DNA of 42,951 nucleotides from Terriglobia bacterium. Its GTDB lineage: Bacteria > Acidobacteriota > Terriglobia > UBA7540. The translations under genes were made by a program, and so were the position numbers. The stretch is taken from NCBI GenBank assembly GCA_020072925.1, contig JAIQGA010000035.1, positions 1 through 42,951 of the forward strand. The letters run 5' to 3'. Below are positions 1 through 8,974 of the stretch, one piece after another. Position 1 is the first letter of the stretch; each line of letters begins with the position of its first letter. The notes beneath the pieces are model-generated. The model saw nothing but the letters and a program-made list of their open reading frames with translations. It was not told where the DNA came from and did no database searches.

Positions 1-1
1 A

Positions 2-237
2 GGTGCCCGAGCCCACGCCGCTCCAGACGCGGGCGCACGAACTGATCCGGACGTTCCCAGTAACAGGAAACTGATTTTGCCGCTATCTCTCAGCGAGTCA
101 GTAGAATTCCGTCCAAATGCCGTGGAACTTCGGTTTAGATATGTCCCGGAAGGCGATGTCTATCTTTGTCCCCAGGGCCGGGAATTGAGACGGGTGGCCT
201 ACGAGGCACGCCGGGATCGCTATCACTATCGCCCACG
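2..237 (+). pseudogene. Transposase fragment (IS1182/IS5-like middle section)
   Basis: An open frame through this stretch contains FRYVPEGDVYLCPQGRELRR followed closely by RDRYHYR. This resembles the segment of IS1182-type transposases that precedes their Cys-rich region (F-Y-x-x-E-x-D-x-Y-x-CP-x-G-x-x-L). The expected C-x-x-C motif and downstream DDE region are missing: after RYHYRP the frame continues with unrelated residues. No start codon or inverted repeat is visible, and the similarity is from memory only. The fragment lies tail to tail with the GH36-like gene. A different frame, ending in a stop at 72-74, could be the tail of an unrelated gene cut by the window edge. Confidence 0.45.
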
Positions 238-302
238 GGTGAGCCTGTTTACGATTATGGACAAGGCCGTCATAAAGGCGATGTTGAACCTGACAGAATT
301 TA

Positions 303-3300
303 TCAAGTCCACCACTGAGGAACGATCCAACCCTCGCTTTGAATCTCCACCTCAAACGGCAAGTAGGCAGTAATGGCAGCGATCAGATCCTTTCCCGACC
401 ATGCCGGGTTCATCCGTATCTTGAATACGAGCCAGGGAGACCACTCGTTATTTTCCGTTTGCCGGAAGTTTGGAACTGTTTCAAACCGGATGATCGGTTG
501 GTCTCCGATCGTCGCCTTCGCTTGAACCAAGTCTGCTGGTTGGGTATAACGCCACCATTTTCCATTCTTGCGGAATCGCAAAAGGATCGCCAGCACGTGC
601 CGCCCCGGGCCTAATGAAGGAAGCTTGGCTCGAAGGGCCAGAATGCGCTTTTGGTACCCCATACTCCGGAACTCCTCCAGAGTCGGCCGGTGCATGGTTG
701 ATCGAAAGTTCGCCGCTGGCTCGCCAAAGTAGATTTCCATGCCTTGCCCGACCGGTTCAGGTTCCAATGCCAGCCGGTGGCTTTCCACCTCGCCCTTTTG
801 GGTTGGCAACTCGCGTGCCTGGATGTTCGCCGGTATCCTTCCTGCTCGGTCCTCCGGCACCACCTCCCACATCGCTACTTCAAACGGTCGCAACCACGTC
901 TCGATCGTCTGTCCACTTTTGAAGACCGTCTGCCCACCCAAGCGTAGTTCCGCTTGTTCAGGAAAATGAGCCACAAACTTCAAACTGCTGCCCGCCTTGG
1001 CCTTCAGCCCAATCGTCTCATCCAGCTTCAACCTGACTGGGCGCGCTTGAAAGTGCATATTGTTGATAAAAACAAAGCCATGTGTCCCTTCAAAATAGGC
1101 ATACCCATAGACGTCGTTGTCCCATGGATCTCCCAAGATCAGCTTCCGCTTATAGAAGATAGATTCGTTCTCTTTCGCGACTTTTTGAATTCGCGCCAGG
1201 AACTCGACGTCCTCATCAGTAAACATATAAAGGTCACCCCAGACTTGCGGGAACTGAAGGTTGCCTCGCGCCAGATCCATAACGAGCGCTTCGCGCCACC
1301 GCTCTTTGCGCATCGCGTCTCCCCAAGACGTATCCGTAATCCATATTCCAAGGCTGTCTTTGATCATGGGCGGGATCAAGTCGCTAAAGTGAACGCCCTG
1401 ATCAATAGCCAGTGTTACCGCGTCCCGAAAGAAAAGAGCAGGGTAGTCACCGGTACTGGCCGCCTCCATCACGAGCCGGCTGTCGAAGATCGAATCGCCG
1501 TGCAGTGCGAAGAATGGGGAGCGCAATCCCCCGTACCACATGATGTACAAATCAGGGCTGGCTTGGTGCGTCAGGCGTGCAATTTCGATAACGGCATCGA
1601 AGTTTGCCTCGCTCGAGTACTTTCCAGGCAGGTGGTCGTGCTCGGTGCTATTGCAGTAGTAATTGCCAGCATCCAGCTTGAAAAGCCGAAGGTTGTAGTG
1701 TCGAATATGATAGAGCAAAGCATCCCGCAAGACGCTGAAATAAGGCTCAGAGGCAAGGCAAAAATGCCGGGTACCATTATAGGTATCAAAGCTATCCCGT
1801 TGTTCATAATCCGGCCACTTGCCTCCGGCAACTACGGTTCGGCTCGGCTCGACCTTGGGGTTGAGTCCACACGACCAGTCTGCAAACGTTCCTGTGAACC
1901 AAAGCCCCCACTTCATGCCCAGTTCGTTTACCCTCTTGATAACTTTGTCCGGTCCTTCGGGGAAACACTGAGGCCAGAACCGGGTCAGGTCGCCCGTCCA
2001 GTCCTGCCAACCCACGTCCGGTACATAATAATCAAACTTCACTCCCCGCTTCTGCCATTTCTCCAGGAGCTTCAAAGTATCGAGCATTTCCTCGTCGTTG
2101 AGCGTCCAGCAAGGGTGATCCGGGAACCCATTGATACCTAGAGGATCGTAAATGCTCAGCATCTTCTTCCGCGGGCTGTGCGCTTGGATATAATCCACAA
2201 ACTGCTGGCGGCCACCGCCCTGCGGTCCCACCCCGACGATCGAAACCTTACTCGTAACCGTGCCTCCGGCTGGAAGCTTCTTGCCCGGGAAGTGCCGCAG
2301 CCGGACACGTCCCTCCATGCCTTGATTCACTCCCGCCGGATGTTCGAGAGCACAGAATATCTCTTCTCCAACGATCACCGGCAGCGCGTAGTCGCCTTCG
2401 TTCGTCAAAGCCGAGAATCGAAAGTCATCCACATCCACATCGAGCAGCAGGCGCTCGCGAGATCCCACGTTCTTGATCTCGAGCCATTTCCGCCTGATAA
2501 ACCCGTCAAGCTCAAAATTTGCGGCTAGCTGTAACTCCTCCTGGGCGTTGGCGAGCTCCAACACATACTTGGGGCGTTCGGCTGTTCCTGTCTGTCGCCA
2601 ACCCGTCAACTTGAAATCCGAAACGTGAAGGTAAGGCTCGCCCACGGCGATGAACTGATCAAAAAGTCGGCCCTCGAAGCCGAAGCGATCCAGAATCTCG
2701 TCCCGCAGCCCTTCAAAGCGTTTGTTGTATTGATATGTCCGAACTGCTAAAAGGTTCTTCTTCCCTGCACCAAACCTTAAGGCCGCATATTCGATGGAAC
2801 CAGGACGGAGGGTTAGCTCTTCGGGCGTCCTCCAGCGGCCCGCCTTGGTCCAAGTCCCCACCAGCTTTCCATTCAGGAATACCCAGTACTTATTCCAGTC
2901 TTCCTGCATATAGCCGCCCAAGCAGAAAACGATTGGTTCTCCTTCAGCATCCCTTGGCAGTTCAAACCCTTGCCGAAACCAAGCATACCCATTGAAAATC
3001 GGCGGCCCTCCACCCGGGAGCAACTTGGAGGTCGTGCCCCATTCCTTTTCGCGCCTAAAATCCTCTAGGTGATACCCCGACAAGTACCCCCGCTCCTGGT
3101 CGGGTGAAGCTTTGTCGTCGTCGGAACCCATGGCAATGTACCACCAAGGGATTTCTACCCGCGCCTTCGCCCGCGAAAGGGTAAGCAAGAACTCCCTGGA
3201 ATCCCGTAGCTCGTAGTAACGGCCGCTGAGTTTGTTCCGCAGCCCCACGCTCTGGATGGTCCCTCCGGTCATTACCAGTTCCCAATCCAGGTATTTGTTG

Positions 3301-3428
3301 CCCAAAGTGAACTTCTGACCTTCTACATACAGACCTTGGGCTTGACTTTCACCGAGAGCGGCGGCACCGAAAGCGCTGACCGACGCCACCGATACCAAAC
3401 CCGACGTTATGAATTCACGTCGTCGCAT
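303..3428 (-). CDS. Tat-exported GH36-like (clan GH-D) glycosidase
   Basis: Predicted 1041-aa secreted glycosidase that probably releases an alpha-linked sugar such as galactose from a glycan. The start at 3428 is chosen because AGGAGG lies just upstream and the protein then opens with a twin-arginine signal, MRRREFITSGLVSVASVSAFG; an upstream start would add 14 charged residues. Residues about 145-235 resemble the jelly-roll carbohydrate-binding domain of beta-galactosidases (FNGYAWFRQGFELP, YWVFLNGKLVGTW). A TIM barrel follows at about 420-760. FKLDAGNYYC places Asp586 where GH27/GH36 enzymes have the catalytic nucleophile, and WGLWFTGTF and DVGWQDW fit the barrel strands. C-terminal beta domains follow. 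It lies 77 bp downstream of the damaged propeller hydrolase on the same strand. The clan is fairly clear, but the family and substrate are not. Confidence 0.75.
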   Translation of the reverse strand: MRRREFITSGLVSVASVSAFGAAALGESQAQGLYVEGQKFTLGNKYLDWELVMTGGTIQSVGLRNKLSGRYYELRDSREFLLTLSRAKARVEIPWWYIAMGSDDDKASPDQERGYLSGYHLEDFRREKEWGTTSKLLPGGGPPIFNGYAWFRQGFELPRDAEGEPIVFCLGGYMQEDWNKYWVFLNGKLVGTWTKAGRWRTPEELTLRPGSIEYAALRFGAGKKNLLAVRTYQYNKRFEGLRDEILDRFGFEGRLFDQFIAVGEPYLHVSDFKLTGWRQTGTAERPKYVLELANAQEELQLAANFELDGFIRRKWLEIKNVGSRERLLLDVDVDDFRFSALTNEGDYALPVIVGEEIFCALEHPAGVNQGMEGRVRLRHFPGKKLPAGGTVTSKVSIVGVGPQGGGRQQFVDYIQAHSPRKKMLSIYDPLGINGFPDHPCWTLNDEEMLDTLKLLEKWQKRGVKFDYYVPDVGWQDWTGDLTRFWPQCFPEGPDKVIKRVNELGMKWGLWFTGTFADWSCGLNPKVEPSRTVVAGGKWPDYEQRDSFDTYNGTRHFCLASEPYFSVLRDALLYHIRHYNLRLFKLDAGNYYCNSTEHDHLPGKYSSEANFDAVIEIARLTHQASPDLYIMWYGGLRSPFFALHGDSIFDSRLVMEAASTGDYPALFFRDAVTLAIDQGVHFSDLIPPMIKDSLGIWITDTSWGDAMRKERWREALVMDLARGNLQFPQVWGDLYMFTDEDVEFLARIQKVAKENESIFYKRKLILGDPWDNDVYGYAYFEGTHGFVFINNMHFQARPVRLKLDETIGLKAKAGSSLKFVAHFPEQAELRLGGQTVFKSGQTIETWLRPFEVAMWEVVPEDRAGRIPANIQARELPTQKGEVESHRLALEPEPVGQGMEIYFGEPAANFRSTMHRPTLEEFRSMGYQKRILALRAKLPSLGPGRHVLAILLRFRKNGKWWRYTQPADLVQAKATIGDQPIIRFETVPNFRQTENNEWSPWLVFKIRMNPAWSGKDLIAAITAYLPFEVEIQSEGWIVPQWWT

Positions 3429-3505
3429 CTTTTCCTCCTCTCTCGCACGGGAAGCTTCTTCCCTTAACAATCAGCCTGTGTTTGCGCTCCCGAGACGCCC
3501 AACTC

Positions 3506-4360
3506 CTATTGTGTCGGCGGATGGATCATGGTCGGAATCCCTGTGATATCGCCCGACAGCAGTTTGATCTCTTGCAGATTCATGCCATGTCTCCCGCCGG
3601 GGAGATGGACTTTCTGATCTTTGGTAAGGTTGTCGGAGTAGCGCAGCCACGCAGTCTGGCCGTCTGAGCTGATGAATTTTGACGGGAAATTCACGAAGTA
3701 AGCTTGCTCGCCAAACTTTTTCGTATAGGAAACCAGCTTCCACGGGCCGGTGAGCTGATCCGATTCCAGAATCATCGTGTCGAGACCTTTACTGGTCGGC
3801 CAGCCGTGGGTGATGCACATCAGACATTTCTTCAAGGTAGCATTGTAAGTGGCGGTTACAGTACCCAGGTGATCGTTCCATTCGAGCAGCGGCTTGATGT
3901 CTGCAAACTTCTTGCTCCACTTTGGCTGTCCCTGTTCGTCTCGGCCGGCGGAGAACTCAAATTTCGGGAGATAATTCATGTTTTCCAGCGACGGGGTGAC
4001 CCGCGCCAAGAAGATCTGGCCGCCGGAACCCCAGGCATGCTTAGGCTCTGGATGACTGGGCCCGGGAGCGACCAGATAGGTTTTGCCGTCTGGGGAGTGC
4101 TCCATGCTCTTGCCGAAGTCGACGAAGTGAGGGGCGCCCATCTTAACAGGTGCGCCGTTCTTGGCCGATTCTCTGAAGAGATTATTGTCCGGTGTCAGCT
4201 TTGTCTGAACCCAGGTCTTCCCATAATCGCTGGAGATTCGGAATCCCACGAGCGGTCCTTGAACACACCAATTACCGCAAGGCCCGTTGAGATCATCTAT
4301 ACCGTATTTGCCGTAATACCAGAAATTAAGGAGTTTGGCGTGATTGAGCCCTGCCGGCAC
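3506..4360 (-). CDS. C-terminal part of a beta-propeller (BNR-like) glycosyl-hydrolase-type protein
   Basis: 284 residues with propeller/sialidase-like features: FRISSDYGKTWVQTKL is an Asp-box-type SxDxGxTW blade motif, and MEHSPDGKTYLVAPG and FISSDGQTAWLRYSDN repeat the same style. Similar full-length proteins, as remembered, are clearly longer and exported. Here the frame opens only after a stop codon, at a GTG lacking a ribosome binding site, and no signal peptide is present. Plausible N-terminal protein sequence continues upstream in other frames, so the gene looks 5'-disrupted. It sits directly before the GH36-like gene on the same strand and was probably cotranscribed with it as an accessory glycan enzyme. 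The substrate cannot be told. Confidence 0.55.
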   Translation of the reverse strand: MPAGLNHAKLLNFWYYGKYGIDDLNGPCGNWCVQGPLVGFRISSDYGKTWVQTKLTPDNNLFRESAKNGAPVKMGAPHFVDFGKSMEHSPDGKTYLVAPGPSHPEPKHAWGSGGQIFLARVTPSLENMNYLPKFEFSAGRDEQGQPKWSKKFADIKPLLEWNDHLGTVTATYNATLKKCLMCITHGWPTSKGLDTMILESDQLTGPWKLVSYTKKFGEQAYFVNFPSKFISSDGQTAWLRYSDNLTKDQKVHLPGGRHGMNLQEIKLLSGDITGIPTMIHPPTQ

Positions 4361-4480
4361 CTTTCTGAATTACAGCCCTGGTTTTGGAAAAGATCTGGTG
4401 GCCACCTACGTGCTCCACCTTCGGTACCTGCGCCAAGGGTGTTGGGAATTATCCCTTTTTGAACGTTTTCCCACTTCTTG
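4361..4480 (-). pseudogene. Frameshifted 5' remnant of the propeller hydrolase
   Basis: On the minus strand a second frame reads VPKVEHVGGHQIFSKTRAVI and joins conceptually to the NHAKLLNFWYYGKYG of the downstream frame. A third frame further up reads FKKWENVQKGIIP before it is lost. At least two frame changes or stops therefore separate coding-like segments, as expected for a decaying gene. A sequencing or assembly error could mimic one of them. Confidence 0.4.
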
Positions 4481-4801
4481 AAATTCCCCACTTCTGTGTG
4501 TGCCGGCTTTATCTCCCCGATAACTCTATGCGCTCGCGAAAGCAAATAACGAGGCCGGCATATGGCATAGGAAGAGGCCTGAATCAGGCCGCCTTACGCA
4601 ATGCCTCGAGCGCTCGTGGGTGTCCTCTTTCCGCCGTACAGACTTTGCCCCATAGCATATACCTGCCGCGCAGTCTGGCTTTGGACGGAGTACCACTGTG
4701 AAGATTCCGCGCAGCAATTGGTATCTGGAAAGGTCTATTTCCCCTCCAGAAATGGCACGACGACCCTCACTACAAGTTGGAGATGTCATGATACGCCGCG
4801 C
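4481..4801. other. Non-coding stretch between TPR operon and propeller remnant
   Basis: No convincing gene is seen. It holds a compact inverted repeat at 4576-4590 (GGCCTG-AAT-CAGGCC) and a looser 7-bp inverted repeat, TGCCGGC at 4501-4507 and GCCGGCA at 4554-4560. Part may be decayed 5' sequence of the hydrolase gene. Confidence 0.4.
4576..4590 (-). terminator. Possible hairpin terminator after the TPR operon
   Basis: GGCCTGAATCAGGCC can form a 6-bp GC-rich stem with a 3-nt loop. It lies about 210 bp past the stop of the giant TPR gene. No run of T follows on the minus strand, so a role in termination is only possible. Confidence 0.2.
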
Positions 4802-7800
4802 TTACGGCCGAGGAACCCCCGGTCGGGAATTGGCGGAGGCCGTCCCGTGCCCCCCTCTTTGGTTCGCCCGGCCAAGCTCCTTGACGGCCTCCGGATAATC
4901 CGACTTGATCTCAAGCACCCTACGAAATTCCTTGGCCGCCTCCTCCCAATCGCTCGCTGCTTCAAGCGCCAGCCCGAGCTGCATATGCACATTCGGATCC
5001 TTCGGTGTTATTCGAGCCGCCTCTCTTAGCTGTGGGATGGCGCGTGCCAGATCGCCTTTATCCCTCAAGGCGCGACCTAAGAAGTAGTGGACTTCCGGAT
5101 AGTCGGGCTTCACTTCCAGGACTTTCTGGAATTCTGCCGCGGCCTCTCCAAATCGAGATTTTTCCGCAAGCGCCAATCCCAGGTTGAAGTGGGCTTCGGG
5201 GTAGGCGGATCTTTCGCGGACGGCTTCTCGGAACTCGGTGATTGCCTGGTCCAGCTCACCACTCCGCCCCAGAGCCAGCCCGAGATTTAAATGTGCCTCC
5301 GGGTAAGAAGGCCGAAGTTCGACCGCTTTTTTGAACTCGGCAATGGCCCGTTTGAGTTCATTTGTTCCCGCCAGCATGGCGCCCAGATTATAGTGAGCGT
5401 CAGCATAATCGGCCTTCACTTCAATGGCTTTTTCAAACTCCCGCCTGGCTGCTTCGAGGTTTCCCTGTTGCGCCAGCATGACTCCCAAGTCGTTGTGTGC
5501 TTTCGCAAAGTCGCCCTTTAGCTGGACAGCCCACTGCAATTCTCTTAAGGCGGCCGCTCCGTCACCGGACTGCTTCAGGGCCAGCCCAAGATCGTAATGC
5601 GTTTCTGCATCCTCCGAGTTCAGGCTCAATGACTCGTGCAGCTCTGCAATCGCTTCCTTGACGTCACCTTTGCCTAAGCATTTGAGAGCTAAATCCCTGT
5701 GCGCTCGTGCCTGCAAGGCAGCTTGGTTGTGTTGTCGAAGATTTTCAAACTCCTGGAATTCGATGGCCGCAGCTTCCTTGTTTCCCTCCCGCATTAAAGT
5801 TTTCCCAAGGGTAAAGTGCAATTCTGGAGAATCGGGTTTCAGTTCCGATGCTTTGCGGAGCTCCTCCGATGCCATATCGGTCTTGCCGATTTGTTGATAA
5901 GCACGACACAATTCGATATGAAAATCTGCGTCGCGCGACTGCAGCTTCACTGCTGTTTGCAGCTCTGCAATCGCCTCTTGAGACCTATCCTGTTGACGGA
6001 GGAGGTGGCCCAGCCTATAGTGGGCGGAAGCATAGTCTGATTTCAGCTCAATGGCCCGACGAAATTCCGACTCTGCGTCAGGAAATTTGCCTTCCACATC
6101 CGAGATCAGGCCGAGAGCATAATGAGCTTCGGCATATTCTGGTTTCAATTGGAGCGCACGACCGAGGGCCTCCCGCGCACCCCGGAGGTCTTGTTGCTGC
6201 ATCAACGCGCTGGCCAGGTTGTAGTAAGCTTCAACAAAATCGGATTTGAGGGAAATGGCCGCGCGGAATTGTGCAACGGCTTGTACAAACTCGCCATTAT
6301 CCTCTAATAACAACCCAAGGTCATTGTGGGGTTCCACAAGACTTGGCGCCAACTTCACTGCCGCCAGGAACTCTTCTTGGGCGCCGTCGAGGTCGTTCTT
6401 TCTCTGCAAGGCGAGACCGAGATTGTAGTGAACCATGGCATCGGTGGGCTCTCTCTTCAGCGATTCCCGGTATTCTCGAATCGCTCCCTCAATATCGCCT
6501 TTGTTCCACAGATTCACACCCTTTACGTTAAGTGCCGACCCGGTCGTCTCTTTCTCGAGTTCAGCTCCGTGCAACGATTCCACGATTCCGAATTCCTTCT
6601 GTGCACCCGTCGTGTCGCCTTTCTTCTCTAAAGCGAGCCCGAGGTTGTAGTGCACACCCACGTCCTTGTCATCGCGATGCAAAACAGTCTGAAACTCGGC
6701 AATCGCACTGTCGAGGTCACCTTGGCGGAGCAACAACAAACCTAGGTTGTAATGGGCCTCGGGAGCTTCGGGGGATTCGGGTCTCAACTTGAGTGCCTGC
6801 CAGAATTCCTCAGTTGCCCCGCTAAGATCGTTCAGATTGCGCAGCGCAAGCCCCAGGTTATACCGAGCTTCGAAATGATCGGGCCTGAGCGCAAGGGCCT
6901 GCCGGAATGCCTTTGCTGCACTCTCATAGTCACCCTTTTTTGAAAGCAGCATGCCCAGGCCAAAGTAAGTCTCTGCGTCTGGATTTTGCTTGAGTGCTTG
7001 GCGAAATTCCCCTTCGGCTCGATCGAAGTTGCGCGGGCCCTGTCGAACCAGCGCTACAGCCAAGTTGTAATGCCCGCCGGAAAAGTCGGGTTTCAACTGA
7101 ATGACTCGTTCGAACTCACGTACAGCTCCTGCCAAGTCATCGACACCCCCCAGGATAAGACCCAGGTCGTAATGGGCCTCGAACAGGCCGGGCTTCAAGT
7201 TTGCAGCCTGCTCAAACTCCCGAAGGGCTGCGGAGAGTTCATCCTTCTGCTTCAATAGCTCGCCGAGTTGAAGATGAGCTTCGGCAAACTTGGGTCGCAG
7301 TTTCACGAGTCTCTGGAATTCCTGGATCGCTCCATCAATATCGTTTTTTTGTCGCTTTGCCAGCGCCAAGTTATAGTAGGCCTCGCCGTAGTCAGGCTTG
7401 AGCTTCACAGCCTCCTCGAATTCTTTGATGGCTTCCGTCATCTCCCCTTGTCGTGCCAAGGCCGTGCCCAGATTGTTGTGGGCCTCGCTAAAAGCGGGCC
7501 TGAGTTCAACGGCCTGACGAAAGTGGCCTATGGCCACTTTCAGGTCACCCTTCTTGAATGCTTCCAACCCCCGGTCATTGAGCTGCTCGGGGGTATCACG
7601 ACGAGCCGTTTCTTGCTTTCCAAGCGCCTCTCCCAGCCCCTTCTGGGCCTCTGCAAAGTCCGGCTGAAGACCAAGAGCCATTTGGAACTCCCCGATGGCT
7701 TCTTCCAAGTTTCCGTCGAGCTGCAGCGCACGTGCGAGATTAAGGTGGACCTTGGGGTTAGCGGGCTGCTGCTTCAAGGCCTCGCGCAATTCGACGATCG

Positions 7801-8929
7801 CCCCCTTGAACTCGCCCTTCATAGCTAGGACGAGGCCAAGGTTATAATGTGCCGTTCCGTAGTCAGGTTTTAACTCGATCGATTTCCGGAGATTTATTTC
7901 GGCCGAGTCTAAGTCCTGTTTCTGCATCGCGATGACGCCCCGATTGTTCAGATGTCTCGCTTCAGTCTTTATTTCATCACCTCGACGCAGCGTCTGCGAT
8001 TTTTGAAATTCGACCTTGGCCGCCTCCACTTCTCCATTCAGTGACAGTGCCCGGCCCAGACTATAGTGCGCCCTTTCGGAATCGGGTGCGAGCTGGATCG
8101 CTTTTCGAAGCTCCACGATGGCCGGATCGATTTTCCTCTGCTCGCTCAACAAAAGACCTAGCTGATAATGCGCGTCCGCGTAATCGGGACGAAGCTTGAG
8201 AGCGGTGCGAAAGGCCTGAAGGGCCGCCTCCGTTGCGCCTTGGCGTTTCAGTAGGACCCCCATAGCCTTGTAGGCGTCTGGAAAATCTGGCTTGAGTTTG
8301 AGAGCCTTTTGAAACTCAGCCATGGCATCTTCTGGTTTGTCCAAAGCTGCCAGGACTACGGCCAAATTTTCGTGGGCTTCGGGAAAGTCGGGCCGGTTCT
8401 TCAGAGCCTTTTCAAAGGCCTCTCGCGCTCCTGCCAAGTCCGCGTGTTGTGGCCAGCCAACCAGCAATAATCCCAGTTGAACATGAGCCTCGGCATCATC
8501 AGGTTGGAGCTCCAGCGTTCGTAGGAACTCAGTCTTCGCGCCCTCGAGGTCGTCCTCTTGTAAGAAGACCAGGGCAAGATTGTAATGAGCCTTGGCATCC
8601 TTGGGATTCAGTCGCAGCGCTTTCCGGATTTCGATGATTGCTCCCGCTTCGTCGCCCTTCGCTCGCAACGCCTTGCCCAACCCGACGCGGGCTGCAACCG
8701 AATTGGGGTCTACCTCCAGCGCAGATCGAAACTCCTGGATAGCTGCCTCGATGTTCCCTCGATGAAGTTGGATGCTGCCGCCCTGTTCGTGCTCCCGGGC
8801 AGGTTCCGCGACGCGTTGCGCACTTGGGTCAAAGGCAAGGAAGACCCGCGTCCCGTTTGCCAAAAGCAAAAGGGTCATCCCAAGACCTAACAGGGACACA
8901 TCCCTCGTAATTGAAGTTTTGAGAGTCAT
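4802..8929 (-). CDS. Giant TPR-repeat protein (about 38 repeats)
   Basis: 1375-aa protein made almost wholly of 34-residue tetratricopeptide repeats; about 38 can be counted (pattern AHYNLGLALxxxGDLxxAIxEF followed by ALxLxPD). TPR solenoids bind other proteins; no catalytic domain is present. The N-terminus (SLLGLGMTLLLLANGTRVFLA) is a signal peptide or membrane anchor, so the solenoid is probably periplasmic. The repeats fall into blocks: near residues 290, 430, 800 and 1090 the regular spacing is broken by an irregular charged linker, after which a unit of the form N-x-(R/K)-G with KGD or KQD restarts the series. The gene starts 45 bp after a shorter TPR paralogue, and both follow a TonB-type receptor. 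A scaffold for the receptor or its cargo is one idea. Confidence 0.85.
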   Translation of the reverse strand: MTLKTSITRDVSLLGLGMTLLLLANGTRVFLAFDPSAQRVAEPAREHEQGGSIQLHRGNIEAAIQEFRSALEVDPNSVAARVGLGKALRAKGDEAGAIIEIRKALRLNPKDAKAHYNLALVFLQEDDLEGAKTEFLRTLELQPDDAEAHVQLGLLLVGWPQHADLAGAREAFEKALKNRPDFPEAHENLAVVLAALDKPEDAMAEFQKALKLKPDFPDAYKAMGVLLKRQGATEAALQAFRTALKLRPDYADAHYQLGLLLSEQRKIDPAIVELRKAIQLAPDSERAHYSLGRALSLNGEVEAAKVEFQKSQTLRRGDEIKTEARHLNNRGVIAMQKQDLDSAEINLRKSIELKPDYGTAHYNLGLVLAMKGEFKGAIVELREALKQQPANPKVHLNLARALQLDGNLEEAIGEFQMALGLQPDFAEAQKGLGEALGKQETARRDTPEQLNDRGLEAFKKGDLKVAIGHFRQAVELRPAFSEAHNNLGTALARQGEMTEAIKEFEEAVKLKPDYGEAYYNLALAKRQKNDIDGAIQEFQRLVKLRPKFAEAHLQLGELLKQKDELSAALREFEQAANLKPGLFEAHYDLGLILGGVDDLAGAVREFERVIQLKPDFSGGHYNLAVALVRQGPRNFDRAEGEFRQALKQNPDAETYFGLGMLLSKKGDYESAAKAFRQALALRPDHFEARYNLGLALRNLNDLSGATEEFWQALKLRPESPEAPEAHYNLGLLLLRQGDLDSAIAEFQTVLHRDDKDVGVHYNLGLALEKKGDTTGAQKEFGIVESLHGAELEKETTGSALNVKGVNLWNKGDIEGAIREYRESLKREPTDAMVHYNLGLALQRKNDLDGAQEEFLAAVKLAPSLVEPHNDLGLLLEDNGEFVQAVAQFRAAISLKSDFVEAYYNLASALMQQQDLRGAREALGRALQLKPEYAEAHYALGLISDVEGKFPDAESEFRRAIELKSDYASAHYRLGHLLRQQDRSQEAIAELQTAVKLQSRDADFHIELCRAYQQIGKTDMASEELRKASELKPDSPELHFTLGKTLMREGNKEAAAIEFQEFENLRQHNQAALQARAHRDLALKCLGKGDVKEAIAELHESLSLNSEDAETHYDLGLALKQSGDGAAALRELQWAVQLKGDFAKAHNDLGVMLAQQGNLEAARREFEKAIEVKADYADAHYNLGAMLAGTNELKRAIAEFKKAVELRPSYPEAHLNLGLALGRSGELDQAITEFREAVRERSAYPEAHFNLGLALAEKSRFGEAAAEFQKVLEVKPDYPEVHYFLGRALRDKGDLARAIPQLREAARITPKDPNVHMQLGLALEAASDWEEAAKEFRRVLEIKSDYPEAVKELGRANQRGGHGTASANSRPGVPRP

Positions 8930-8974
8930 CCTGAAGCCCGTTCACTGGCTCGTACTTCGGTGAACCAACATTCT

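Noticed and set aside
954-2141. Long open frame on the plus strand inside the GH36-like gene
   Set aside because: It is antisense to a gene with clear domains, signal peptide and ribosome binding site, and its protein has no recognisable content.
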